Shown: positions 34,280 through 46,970, numbered from the stretch's first letter. The stretch: 64,000 nt of DNA from Zhengitettix transpicula (GCA_037074705.1 CM073591.1:81574532-81638531), one strand, 5' to 3'. Numbers and translations: made by a program. Notes: generated from the sequence alone by a model not told the origin.

Positions 34280-34715
34280 TTTTTTTTTAGGTAATCCACA
34301 TGGTGGCAACTCCCCTTTAATAGCATAGGAAGGGATTTGAAAGGGGGGATGTGGATGGGTAGAGGAAGGTAGCCAAGGGTTAACTAGGCTCCCCGGTGTA
34401 TATTTTAAGGATCCTACCCGGCATTCGCCTAAAGAAATTCAGGGAAAACCCTAGAAAAACCTGCATCGAGTAGGTCGGGCATTGGGTACTTGTCCCACGC
34501 CCTTCCGATAGCGGGAGAGAAGTTTGCTGTGGGGACGCAGCATTCCCTTATCCGTGACTCGACCAGTTTAGGAGGCAGCTGGCCGACTATTCCAATGGGA
34601 ACAGGGAACAACTCTTACCGTATGCCCAAGGTCAGTGACTCCGGAACATACACCTCTCAGAACAGGTCGAGGTGTCTCGGCTTGTGGGAACCTTAGTTCA
34701 AAAACGGAGAGGAAG
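34280..34715 (-). mobile_element. Family D retroposon, leaderless monomer
   Basis: Sense minus. T-run (A-tail) at 34280-34288, then a short deletion that removes GGCTACATGAGG. The body ends on the plus strand at ACGGAGAGGAAG, the same point at which monomers join in the dimers. Leader hairpins are absent. Little diverged. No clear target-site duplication. Confidence 0.85.
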
Positions 34716-35963
34716 TTTTTCTATCATCTTGAAGCTGAAGTTTGATTTTATAATAATGAGAAAACTAAGGTTGTAATTTATCAATTTCGGAAACGTGGAT
34801 ATTTCATTGTAAGCTTATACATCCCACTGTCAACGATGGTATATTACAACCGTCTTGCTTATTCGCAGAACTATTTTCAAAGTTATCGGTCACATAAAGG
34901 TTTCCAATATTTAAATAATAAAATTGCCAAAAACAAAGATATTAGGCTAAGTTTCTACAATAGAAGTTGTATTTCTTCCATGTAGAAGTGTAATTAATAG
35001 AATCTTTTGAAAAATTCCGCGACGCAAACATAAATTTGAAAACTAATGGAAACACTATTCCGATATAATATATTTAAGCGTTTAGTACGTCAGGTGTTAA
35101 TTTCTTTCACCGTCGTGGTACTTATGTCGATGTTCAACTTTACTCCATTTTTTGGCAAAATTATAAAAAAAATTGAATTTTATAATAGCGGCTATCACGA
35201 ATAAGTATATATTATTAAAACACGAGTTAATCCCATTTCTGATATTTAATTGATAGGAGCGATCAGTTCTGCTCTAGTTTATCATAGAATTTTTTTTGTA
35301 CGAAGTCTCACCACATGTCTAATAATATTACTTGTTCAATTTCATCATCTTACAAGTTAAAAGTACCTAATATACATCGTTATATGCACTTATCTTCTTA
35401 TAACCACTTTTCTGGGACAAGGTATATTTCGCGTTATGGCGTGCCTAAACTATACGTTTACCTATATATTTATGGCTCATTCTTCATTCCTCTCTAGATT
35501 GGGCTGCTTTCTCCCAGTTACTCACTGTCCCATCCATCAAATCGCATTCGCTATTAATCTATTTCAGGCCAGAACTCGCTTGTCAATATGTATTCTGTTC
35601 TCACACTTGTTTTTCGTTCCGCTAGCTCAGTAACGCTTGTCCTAATTATCATGCAGTCATTCCTCTATCGAACTGTTGAATTTTTTTTCCCCTTATGGAC
35701 TCCATAGGCTTTCCATCAAAAGAAATAATTTGAAACTATATTCTCGCGTCACCCACGGTTACAACAATATCACACTTGAACCTTAAATTCAATATAGTCT
35801 CTGTATAATTGGCCTCGATTTCACCCAAATATTTCAGTTCACTAAATTATATGTCGATCTTATCGATTATCGTTCGATTTATTCTTGGGTTAAAATTATG
35901 TAATTAGTCACGCGGCTAAAAATATTCGCATTTTTCGCTTGCAGGTAGGATTATTATTAATTT
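34716..35963. other. Gene-free AT-rich stretch
   Basis: No recognisable structure; short frames only. Confidence 0.5.
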
Positions 35964-35975
35964 TTCACATTCAGG

Positions 35976-36147
35976 AAAAGAGGTCTGCGAGGGCTATTCT
36001 CTCGCAGGCAGTACTTTCGAGGGATGTTCTCTCGCAGTTAGAACCTTGTAGGCCGCATCCCCCCTTTCAAATCCCTTCCTATGCTATTAAAGTGGAGTTG
36101 CCCAAAGTGGATTACCCTCATGTAGCCTGTTGCCATAATAATAATAA
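35976..36147 (+). mobile_element. Family D retroposon, internally deleted 5' monomer of a dimer
   Basis: Leader with two hairpins (CTGCGAGGGCTATTCTCTCG, then CGAGGGATGTTCTCTCGCAG) runs to CCTTGTAGG at 36052. It then jumps over most of the body to CCGCATCCCCCCTTTCAAAT and the 3' end, finishing in GCCATAATAATAATAA. It is followed directly by a second monomer. TTCACATTCAGG precedes it (35964-35975) and TTCACAATCAGG follows the second monomer (36817-36828): a 12-bp target duplication with one mismatch. Confidence 0.82.
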
Positions 36148-36816
36148 AGGATGCCTTTTCCTCTCCGTTTTTGAACTAAGGTTCCCACAAGCCGAGGCAC
36201 CCCGGCCTGTTCGAAGAGGTGTACGTTCCGGGGTCACAGACCTTGGGCATACGGTAAGAGTTGTCGGCTACTCCCATTGGAATAGTCGGCCAGCTGCCTC
36301 CTAAACTAGTCGAGGGACGGAGAAGGAAACGCTGTGTCCCCACAGCAAACTCCTCTCCCGCTATCGGAAGGGCGTGGGACAAGTACCCAATGCCAGACCT
36401 ACCTGTTACAGGTTTTCTAGGGTTTTCCCTGCATTACTTTTAGGCGAATGCCGGGTAGGATCCTTAAAATATAGACAGGACGGCAGATAGAGCACCATGA
36501 TGATAAAATTGTTCCTGGAATACCTTAAGCGAAATAGAGGGTGTCCAATCGATAGGTGAGACCGAGAAATTAGGAAGCCGGCAGGTAATAAAGGACAGCT
36601 ACGGATCAAATTGTGAAGTGAAGTATTTGGAAAATAATTGAAAAATTAGTTAATATAGCTGACAGTGATGATCACTGTGGATATTCACCCTTGGCTACCT
36701 TCCTCTACCCTTCCGCATCCCCCCTTTCAAATCCCTTCCTATGCTATTAAAGGGGAGTTGCCACCATGTGGATTAACCTCGTGTAGCCTGTTACCCTAAA
36801 AAGATAAAAAATAAAA
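36148..36816 (+). mobile_element. Family D retroposon, 3' monomer of a dimer, interrupted
   Basis: Starts at GGATGCCTTTTCCTCTCCG, the same join point as in the 21.7-kb dimer, and runs to GATCCTTAAAATATA at 36473. There, 214 bases of foreign DNA replace about 19 bases of the element, and it resumes at CCCTTGGCTACC (36688) to CATGTAGCC-type sequence and an A-rich tail. The ORF peptide (AWDKYPMPDLPVTGF) is present. The dimer is bounded by the duplication described in the preceding entry. Confidence 0.82.
36474..36687. repeat. Templated insertion: arm A of a 171-bp inverted duplication
   Basis: 36474-36645 (GACAGGACGGCAGATAGAGC...GTGAAGTGAAGTATTTGGAA) is an inverted near-copy, about 94% alike by eye, of 37833-38004. 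It sits inside a young family D copy, replacing GCCCGGGGGCCCTAGTTAA, so it arrived later. The last 40 bases include a near-palindrome ACAGTGATGATCACTGT. It has neither a tail nor a target duplication, which fits repair-associated copying better than transposition. Confidence 0.75.
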
Positions 36817-36828
36817 TTCACAATCAGG

Positions 36829-37832
36829 TTTAGTTGAGTTGAATGAATATACAGCATGGCAAGCTTTATAAAAAATAACCTCAATATCGTTCAAATTAAT
36901 TTATTGATCACCATTTGCCATCTCCATAACAACTAAACAAAAATAATAATAAAACACCAAAATAAAACCTAAGATATAACCCATACTTATTATTATTATT
37001 ATTAAGTTATAAATATAATATGTTTATTACAGCACGAAAGAAGTAGTAATTCTTTAAAAATAAAAATAATCATATGAATATACGCCACTTTCAAAGGAAT
37101 AACGGTAGTGTTTCAACTGAAAAAAAAAAAATTTAGTGTAGAAATATAAAACGACATTATAATATCTGTGAATTACCTTGTTGTATAATTTGCTTAACAT
37201 AATTATTGTCATTAATGTAGAAACATGTTTTTATTGTATGTATCTCTGATAAATCTGGCGAATTCTCAACAGTGTGTTCGTTACCAAGCAACACTTGTAC
37301 GGAAGCTGTTTCAAGTGGAAAACCTCTTGATCATCCAGTTTGGTAATCGTTCCCGTATCGCAAAGAAAAAAAATGTATTGGTCTTTTTTGGGCTTAAAAA
37401 AAGAAAACGTTTCAGGAATGGTTCGTAAGTACCATCTGATATTTTGTTGACGTAGATTGTGGTACATGTGGTTGAAATCGTAAGTGATTGGACGATTTTT
37501 CCATAAACTGGTCAGACATATCTGACTATCCTCACGGCACGACAAGAAACACGTCCATTTGTTTCACCGCGGGATATACCATCATGGTTAACTTCTTCTT
37601 TCAAGATCACTGTAGGTACAGTTCCTCGAAACAATGTTGAAACAGACTAGCGTCGAGTGGGCATTTATAATAGAATTATTTTAAGAGAATTCAATTCTAG
37701 AGATGGGATATTCTAGCTCGACGCATTACTAGCAGCGTTTCACATTTTCCATTATCATATATCGTGCCGTTCACCACCACTATTTCTTATCTTATTCCTA
37801 CCCAATATTTTATCCAAAGTGATCAAAACCAA
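36829..37832. other. Gene-free AT-rich stretch
   Basis: Contains a (TTA)n run near 36987-37005 and a 104-codon minus frame (37231-37545) that I cannot identify. Confidence 0.45.
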
Positions 37833-38004
37833 TTTTTCAATTATTTTCCAAATACTTCACTTCACAATTTGATCCGTAGCTGTTTCATTTATTACCTGCC
37901 GGCTTACCAATTTCTCGGTCTCACCTATCGATTGGACGCCCTCTATTTCGCTTAAGGTATTTCTGGAACCATTTTATCATCATGGTGCTCTATCTACCGT
38001 CCTG
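37833..38004. repeat. Arm B (probable source) of the inverted duplication
   Basis: Inverted partner of 36474-36645: CCAAATACTTCACTTCACAA, CCTGCCGGCTTACCAATTTC, ATGGTGCTCTATCTACCGTC. It is embedded in ordinary single-copy-looking DNA, unlike arm A, which interrupts a transposon. It is therefore more likely the original. Confidence 0.75.
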
Positions 38005-38114
38005 ACTTCTTACTATATATCCTGTCCATTAATGAGGGTGCTTCGTACAGTGCTTATCTCAGAAAGAAACGATTTCTTACCAATTTCTTTTATAAGTTTC
38101 AACGTAATAATAAG

Positions 38115-38203
38115 AAAGATAGCCAAATACAGACAAAATAACTGATAATATAAATACCACACTGCGTTTCTGAGATCCTTGTCCCTTTCTTCAGGTGCTA
38201 AGA
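38115..38203 (-). repeat. Penelope-like palindromic family, one arm
   Basis: ATAGCCAAATACAGACAAAA, TATAAATACCACACTGCGTT and the inverted block CCTGAAGAAAGGGACAAGGA...CAGAAACG (minus strand) match the arms at 55561-55702. The second arm is not evident. Confidence 0.5.
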
Positions 38204-40822
38204 AGAGCCTAGAGCGACACAACTGCACTCGTCAGTTGACAAAACACAAATGCAGGCGTAATTTTTTCATTTCAATTTTCAACGAAAGCATTGTTTTTCC
38301 AGATTATTTAAACCTTTATTATAGAACTATAACGGAAACTCAGGCATCTAGGAGTTTATCTAAGCAACGATTTTTTATACCAAGAAAAAGTTCGACAAGA
38401 AAGCTAACTAACATTCGAAAAATCGTGGAGCTCAGCAGCAACTGACGTGTTGAAAGCATGAACTTTTTACTAAGTCAAATAACCACTTTTTTAAAAGGGG
38501 AGGTTCAATTGCTCCAATAATTCTGCGTAATATTCTCCACCGATTTATTTAGCCTCTCTCTGATAGTCTTTGAGAATCACAGCATGACCAATCCTAAACA
38601 AAAGTGTCCATGATGTATCCCACGGCTAGAACAATTTCTTCCGCACGCTTCTATCTGTTTGGATTGTTGCTTGGACTGAGGGGTGTGATAATTAAGTCTC
38701 TTCAACAGTAATCAAGCGACTCAAAAGCTCAGTTGAATTGAGTTTAAAAAGAACCAATCACCATTAAGAAATATTCATTGGAGTCTACGGCAGCCACGTG
38801 GGAAAATTTTTTTAAACAAATAGTTATATAAAGTATTGCAATCCCAATAAGCTTGCGTATCTTCAATCGCAGAAATTTCGTATTGTGGATTTTTTAGATT
38901 ATTTCATCGATCGCAGTGGTCTCTGGGCTTCTTGAAAGGTCTTAATATGAAATGGAGGTTCGACCAGGTTTGAATACAGCTGCCTCTCTTTGTTACCGAC
39001 GATGGCGTTTATTCGCGTAAAGTAAAATCTAACTCCTCTTTTCTAGATGCTGCAATATCAATGTTATTCATTTTTCACAAAACACTAAAGCTCATTTATT
39101 AAAATATAAAAACTCACAACTACTGATGATTCTTAGTGCCTAGTAGCTGAATCCAGGTGTAAGACCCAGAATTTTCCACCTGCCCTTTTAAGTCAATTCA
39201 GTTGTTCACCTGCATGTATCGAATTTGTTCTGCGTCTTCTTCACTCAGTTTTCTTGCTACCTCTTTGTCAGATTTACTACTTTTAGGCTATTCGGTTCAT
39301 GCACTACTCTCGTATTTAATGATCACGTTTCTGTGCCGTATGTTTGTATGGGAATCACTCATTGGTTAAATACCTTTCGTTTAAATTTTAGTGGCATGAT
39401 TGATTCCATGCAAACTACTTATGGGAGGGATCCTATCAAATATGTAAATTTCCGGACCAAAATTCTTAAGAACATTACCTCCTTTCTCTGTACCTTTTAT
39501 TTACAAACCTAATGATATGATGGCTCCTCGGAATTACAGTATTAGTATTGTCATTTGTGGTTCAACATTTTGCAAACACAGCATTGCCATCTTAAGAGCT
39601 GACTGCTTGTATTTCTTCGTCCCGGCACTTCCTTCTGATGTTGTTATCTAGAGTTGATGTGTATAATCTTGCCTACACAGAGCCATCTAGCCGTTTACTT
39701 ATGCAGATTCTTATCTCCATTGATTCTTCGTCCGTTATAAAAGTTGCAGATGCTTCTGTCTGTAAATATTCTGTAGTAAATAACTTTCAGTCACACAGAG
39801 TTTAATCCATCACGAAGATATTAATATATTTTACTGGCTTACAGACAACACTAAATAGTTAAAAATATAGCAAACCTAAATTCAAAAGAGAACAAACCAC
39901 GCATTTTATTATCGACTCCTCCTATAGTATTAAAAATAATTAGAGTTTGATGTGTATTAAAATATACCTCCTGTTAAGCAATATGGTACATGGCATTTTT
40001 TTTTTTTTCACATTCCGAGAAAAATTCCTTAAGTATAATTTCCTGGAACCCTCCCCATCTCGGGATTCACCTAAACCAAACCCTCAGCCTAATCCCACAT
40101 GTCCAACAACTTCGAGAACGCATCACTCTTCCAACATCCTATAAGCTTTCCCCGTAAACCTAAATTCAAATATGCTTATTATCCTATGAAGTCATCCTTC
40201 ATAGCGTAAAACAAATCTTATAACCCTAAAATTTCTAACCATAGTATAAACATCCCATCCCACAACAGATTAAAATCAAGGCTTCAACTGAAACGTGCCG
40301 TTTGTATTACTTTCACCTCTCCAAAACAATCACCTCCCGACCAAAAATAATGTTCATTTCTCCATAAAAATAATAAATGTCCATCATAAATCCCATGCTG
40401 ATGAGGACGTCTGATTCTGTAACGGAAAAGGTCTGAGTTTCTTGAATATCATCATCAAATGTTATTCCATTTATAACGTATACTAATAACCTGTTTTTAT
40501 AACTTATGTACATTCCATGGATCGTTCCACACACACTATAAATGTATGACCTTATATTAATACCAATACGTCTGACTTACTGCGGATAATATATGCAATA
40601 TCATAATATTTGATAACCAGATATGCTACTTGGACAAGACACGAAGAGGTTCCGGAGATTTACACCCCTAGCGACGAAAATGGTGTCAACATTTGAATAT
40701 TCGCGAAATACGAAACAGGTAATGCGACATATTTCTTTTGACCTTGTCCTGAGTCACGGTATTTCTTTACCCATGTTGTTGCCCCACAAACGTAACAGGA
40801 TTCCTGAAATATGCTATTTTGT
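38204..40822. other. Gene-free stretch
   Basis: Short frames (38179-38445, 39225-39512, 40313-40534) carry no motif. Nothing else supported. Confidence 0.45.
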
Positions 40823-41038
40823 ATCGTAAATTGCACACGTTAAGTAACCACAGAATGGAAGACATTTGTTTGTTATGGCATTTGGCAAAGTCTTTATGAA
40901 CACCACAGACCACTGGCAGCCTGTGTGGCCTTCGTCAAGCCAGCAAAAAGATTTAGCAGCGATCCGCTTCACTGGGAATCCCTCATTACCTTGGTTCCGA
41001 GTTTTGGTTCCACCAAACGGACCACTTCCGATCTGCAA
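40823..41038 (-). CDS. Possible exon or decayed coding sequence
   Basis: The minus strand shows a good acceptor-like TGATTATTTGCAG preceded by a pyrimidine-rich stretch. It then opens a 74-codon frame of ordinary composition (IGSGPFGGTKTRNQ, RIAAKSFCWLDEGHTGCQWS) in DNA less AT-rich than its surroundings. A donor-like CAAG/GTAATG follows 42 bases after the acceptor. No domain recognised; a transposon relic is equally possible. Confidence 0.2.
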
Positions 41039-41477
41039 ATAATCATTACCTCAGAATAAAAAAAAATCCCGGATTGCAAGAAAGCTTTTGTACTTATACT
41101 TTCACAGTTTCATTTTCTTTCATATTCTTTCTACCAGTGGTTTGACTCGGGTTTGACGTGTTTTTTCAACGCTAATTCAAAACACGATTCTACTTCCTTT
41201 GGCAAATCGTCAAGAGACAGCGTTATTCGGTTTCAATAAAAATAAGGAAATATTAAAATCTGCATTCGTTCCTATCACCCCAGTGGGGCGACATTGATAG
41301 AAAGATAAATTTGTAAATTATTATAATATTCGCTTTAAACAATATAATCATATTCTTCATACTATTACTATTACTAAAATATGTTTGACACGTGACGGGT
41401 ATTGTATTGACTGTATTGTTGAGAAAAGTAACACACAAAGTGCGTGAGTGAAGAAGAGATAAAGAATAATATTCTTC

Positions 41478-41504
41478 AACGTTTCTAACAGCTTCGTCTT
41501 CAGA
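41478..41504 (-). repeat. Penelope-like block
   Basis: Minus strand CTGAAGACGAAGCTGTTAGA followed by AACGTTG, the same CTGANGA...GAAACGTTG arrangement as in the other copies of the palindromic family. Too short to be sure. Confidence 0.3.
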
Positions 41505-41509
41505 GAAGA

Positions 41510-43442
41510 AAGCATCAAAGCTGGAGACAGATTGTGACAAGTCCGTATCGAAATAAACCATCTACATTCAGCCTATTCCAGAAAGTCGGTTATCAAAGGC
41601 CTTAGCAACTGGCAGGCATTTATAAACGTTGGAACTGTCTTTTTTCTTTCCTCGTCAAGAAAAACTCACTCAAATTCCCTTCATCAGTGCAACATCGGCA
41701 AGTGAATACTCGAGAAACGTCTTACTCGCTTCAGCACGCCATTGACAACAAATTTCAAATCCAGATTAAATTTAACATACACAGTGCTCACGCTCAATTC
41801 AAATTGAAAAGACTTAAACGTGCTATAAAGGTCACTGATAAAGGCGTATAAGATTCCTAAGGAATATTTAATTATAGCTGCTCCAGAACTGTGCCCATTG
41901 CACTTATTAAGCATTTATTACGATCTACCCTATAGCAAAAACAGTCCAGACAAAAATTGAACAAGCACTTACACGGAGATTACCTTATTTATTTATATTC
42001 ATTGCCGTCAGATTTATTTTTATGATAAATGCATGCTAATCTGCGCTTAATAACTATGATAATAAAGAAATAGTAACATTGATAACAGAATATGAAATGA
42101 TGAAAATAATAGTTATACCGATTAAAAAAATTGCGTTCCTATCACATCAGTTAAAGCGTTGTCTTCCAATAAAATTTTTTTGCTGCTCATTCACATTAAT
42201 TTTTATATTATAAATTCAAATATATCGCTGAATGTAATATTTTCTGTATATAGAATAATTATCGGCGTAAATGATTGAGTTTACATTAAGTTCAGGAATT
42301 TACTAATTCTAAGTTAAAATTTTTAGTGTTACAATCGTCTTCCCAAATGTTCTTGAAGTAACAAAACTCAAATTTAAATATTAATAATTTATTTAAGGTA
42401 AAGCCAACCATGTAGTTATCAAATGGTCGTTTTCATCCAATGAATGACTCACGTTCTTCTAAAATAAAAAGTCTTTCATAAAATTCTACGGAATTCAAGA
42501 AATATTTGCATATCAAACCTGAAAAATTCAATTTAATTTAAGTCAATATAATTGATCATGGAGTATGTATTAATAATATCTATTTTTCGAAATCTATTTC
42601 TTTTTTATATTGATTTCATCAAATTCTACAATTTTTTTTAAAAAAGTTAGAAACTGTCAGAAGTTCACAGCAATATTTTCTTAAACCAATAATACTTATC
42701 TCCTTGAAATCTTTGATTGCGATTTTATTCAATACATTCGATAAACAAAAACTAATATGTTGCATGAAAACGATTGTTTTTCTCAACAAATTTAAAGAAT
42801 CACCGTTTACGAAAAACAATTGTGTAATTAAAAAATCATTAATAGAGTGACCAATTCAATTAATGTCTCTCTATTAATTCGTTAAAATCGTTAAATGAAG
42901 ATCTGTAAATACGTCCTTTATTCTGTTCATTATTGTTATTAACTATTTAAAAATGTTACTAGAATGAAATCGATTAGATGATAGTCTGTAGTCTAATTAA
43001 TAACAATCACACGTCCCACCTAGTTTCAATGACATTCTAAAGCAAAATTTGAGTCATACTGATATTAAAAAACGTTTGAAGAAATATCTGCCAAAAAAAG
43101 TTATATCAAACAGAAAATGGATAATAATTCCCATATATTGGCTACATGGATATTAAGCGATACGGAGATATTTAATATTTATGCGGTTTATATTAAAATT
43201 AACAAAAAATCTACTCATAAAATACGCCAGCTTTTTGCCATATTTGATAATTTGATGTCAAAACTATATCAATAAAATAAACAAGTTATAATTTAGAAAT
43301 TTAGATATAATTTAAGAAACAAGATATAGTCAGGTTTTTTATCAGATTGTAAAAGATTTTCATTTTTCAGTCACAGAAGGGATAGAAATGAAGGGAGGGG
43401 ACGTAAGTGGCTATGTTAACTACGACCCAATATTAGATGAAC
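41510..43442. other. Gene-free AT-rich stretch
   Basis: No recognisable structure. Confidence 0.5.
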
Positions 43443-43680
43443 CTGAATCAGGTAGTTCGGGCTCTTGGTACTTGTGACACGCTCTTACAGTGACGGATGT
43501 AGAGTTTTCTGTGGGGGTACAAAATTCTCGTCACCATTCCTGGACCAGATTTGGTGGCAGCTGGCCGACTGTACCTAAGATAGAAACTACAACTCATCGC
43601 ACACCTGATGCACTTACACCTCGAATCCAACATTTATTTGTCTATCGGCTAACTGAAACCTTAATTTAGAACCAGAGCCT
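43443..43680 (-). mobile_element. Family D retroposon, old fragment
   Basis: Sense minus, strongly diverged. Plus-strand landmarks: CAGGTAGTTCGGGCTCTTGG, TGGCAGCTGGCCGACTGTAC, and TCGGCTAACTGAAACCTTAA. Covers the 5' two-thirds of the body without leader or tail. Confidence 0.65.
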
Positions 43681-45812
43681 TAAAAACGTGTATCAGACAT
43701 GTACCTGTTATAGAATATAACTTAAAATCTATTTTGATGTATAATCGTCGAGAAAGTAGTAGTATCATCTGGAATTCCTTCCACAAATGATTTCCCTGGT
43801 GACGTTAAAATTGTAGCTGTAAAAATTAATATGTGACGATTTAAGACCACTATCTTAACTAATTTATAATTAAACTTTATATTAAAGTAATGCGCGCACA
43901 GAGCAAATATAAAGTATAGTATAATATCAGATGATTCCGCTCTACGTTATTATTCTTTATGGTGATTGGCACCGGATGCTACGAATGCTTGGGACTGGCA
44001 TGCGCGAACAAGGTCATGAACTCGATGAATTGCTGACATGATTAGTAGTCAATAAGCTTGCACTTACAATGTGCCTTGGGAAGCAGTATTTGTTACATCC
44101 TGGAGCGTTAGAATGGAATGTGAGAAATATATCGGTTTAATCAATCAGAAACATTTTCTTAAAATTATTGGTGATCAATTTTTAAAAAAATGCTTAACTT
44201 ATTAATTTCGTTTAAATGGGATCAATAAACTCGAGAAAAATAAAGAATTTATAGAAGTTTAACTAGATTAATTATTCAAATAAATCGTATTTACCCCCAA
44301 TCCATCTTTCTATATATTTTATTTGTAGTACATAAATAAAAAATTATTAAAAATTCTTAATAATTATAATAAGTAAGGAAATATTTACTTTATACACAGA
44401 AAAAACAATAATATAATTATACAAAACATTTTTTAATTCATCGATGTAACGCTTCAAATATTACTTTATTTACATAAATACATCTAATGTTTCTCCTTGC
44501 TTGTTTAAAAATACCCTCAGTTTTATTTAGATAGATTAACAAGTAACCCCACAATTGTAACCAAATTTCTAGTTTTTTTTATTTTCGAGGAGGATTTTAA
44601 ATATTTAAGTTATTACAAAAAATGAAAATTGTTCGGCACCAATTTAGATAATTTCAATTTTATAAATACATATTTTGAACAATTATTTTGATTGTGCTAA
44701 TTCGTCAAAAGCAATAATCGAATGGTAAAAATCTTTGTGTCGAATTTTGGTCTCCATTTTCAATTCTAATAAATGTTATGTTAGAATTTTCGCTCACATA
44801 GAACACTTAATGAAACGCACTACAGAAATCCTTATAATTACTAGCTTATCGAAAAAACATACAAATATTTCTATCTCAAATAATTGTCAATTACATAATT
44901 TCAAATGAACACGGTGTGATTTATAAATATTTCATAAAATTTCATGAAACGCTGCGTACCTAGCAGAGATCAAAGGAAAACGATTAAATTAAAAGCATAG
45001 CTTATATTTAAAAATTAATTCATTACAGTGTACCACACAAAGCACAATAATGTCAAGTCATGAATGGAAAATTTATCCAAATAAAGGTAGTGAACAATTT
45101 ATTGGATTCTGCATACAGAGTTTGATAATTAAGGAAAAGTTCTGTTTTTCTGCTAAACATGGTTAAACTGCCTTCAGTTAATATCATTGCCATTGACCTG
45201 AAAGTTTTAGGTGTCAAAGATATAGGTTTTCTAGTAATGACAAAGACTTAAGACGAGCTTCTTTGCTTTGTGGAACTGACTTTCTTCTGAGGATTCAACA
45301 ACCTTAGTTCAAACATGAACAAAGGCATGTAACAGGAAACGCGATGGAGCTATTTGATTAAACTCTCTTGGATACATAGGTGGGTAGAAAATATGAATAT
45401 AATTGACATACTTGCATGTATCACAGGTAACTGTTAGTATCGAGATATCAAGAAGTAAATAAATTAAAGCGTTTAAAACAAAATCATAAATAATTAGTAT
45501 ATTTCTGGGAAATGTTCTACGTTACATAATTAATATTATGTAAGTGGAGTAATTTTTTAAAAACTTTAAAATATAATATTGAAAAGGAATGAATACTTCA
45601 GATGTGAAAAATAAACTGAAAATTCACTTGTCAATTAGACCAAATTCTATCCAATGCAGTGCCAAGAGTAATACTCAATATCCAAAATCGTCGCATTTCT
45701 GAGAAATCTCATGTATCCAAAAAAACATTTTAATGTGAATAATCTGATTATACTTCAGAGTACAAACAGTTTGTGGAATTTTATGAATTTATAGATACAT
45801 TTATTCTGAAAT
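43681..45812. other. Gene-free, very AT-rich stretch
   Basis: No recognisable structure. Confidence 0.5.
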
Positions 45813-46964
45813 AAAGTTGGGTTTTATACAGCACATAATTTACTCCACAACTAATTAGCTACTTAAATTTCCATCACTCAGTCTTACGACTAAGAGGATA
45901 TATTATATAACCACAGCTATAATAATCCCATTTCGCGTGCGTAATCCGCCTTTATTTTCATTTTATATATTTATCGTCATTGTATTACCCCTTCATATTG
46001 CTGCGATGAATTATGCAGTATTGCCAGTTTCCTTTATTAAGTCTCTAACATAACAAGTAGTCTGCAATAAAGAATAAACATTATCTGTGATCACGAGTAA
46101 AACATATAGTCGATCACAATCTGTTTCAGTGACAGTTTTGCATACTCAATGCACATCGTATGCGAGCGGTCTTTCTTATAATTTGTGACGTAAAAATGCG
46201 TGTTTAATGAACACAATTTGCGTCAACGTAAACCGTATCATAGATAAATGATTGAGAATTCGGCATTGACTGTAAGGTTAAACGAGTCATCTTCAACCTC
46301 CAGCCGGAACAAAAATGGAAAGAACGTCTCGTCCGTGGGAAAACAAAAGCCGTGGAGACATGTGTCAAGGTTGTATATCACACTGCTATGTTCAATATTG
46401 TTGGGTGACTATGGGAGACTAGCAGCGAAAAGGAACAAACGAGAGTAATTTACTAGAATATAACAGTACTGAATGAAGTTCTTAAAAGGAAACTGACACA
46501 TAAACCGATGTAGATACAACTTAAGAGTTAGTGAAACATCCATGTTTAATTTGTGGGATATTTAAAGCAGATTTAGTTTATGGAGAGCACCGAAGTAATT
46601 AATTACAGTGAACAAATATGAATAATATAACATTGATAGCGAATAAAATTTCTGTATGTACAAACTTAAATACATATAAGTGAAATTATTATTAGTGCAG
46701 ACTACTTGTTATGTTAGAGACTTAATAAAGGAAACTGTCAATACTTTATTATTCATCGCAGCAATAAGACGGAGTAATACAATGATAAATATATAAAATG
46801 AAATTAAAGGCGAATTACGTACGCGAAATGGGATTATTATAACTGTGGTTATATAATATATCCTCTTAGTCGTAAGATTGAGTGATGGAAATTTAAGAAG
46901 CTAATTAGTTGTGGAGGAAATTGTTAGAAACAAATTAGAGTGGTGTATGAAACCCAACTTTTTT
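45813..46964. mobile_element. Long-inverted-repeat (fold-back) element
   Basis: Arms of about 250 bases (45813-46067 and 46697-46964) are inverted copies, high in identity by eye. Matching stretches include AAAGTTGGGTTTYATAC at the outer ends, ACTCAGTCTTACGACTAAGA/TCTTAGTCGTAAGATTGAGT, and TTATTAAGTCTCTAACATAA at the inner ends. TGAAAT flanks both sides (45807-45812 and 46965-46970), a likely 6-bp target duplication. The 630-base interior includes a 66-codon frame (46248-46448) that I cannot identify. A transcript through it would fold into a long hairpin. Confidence 0.7.
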
Positions 46965-46970
46965 TGAAAT

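Noticed and set aside
34280..34715. Target-site duplication for the leaderless family D copy
   Set aside because: Flanks were compared by eye and no matching pair of 7 bases or more was convincing; likewise for the copy at 17682.
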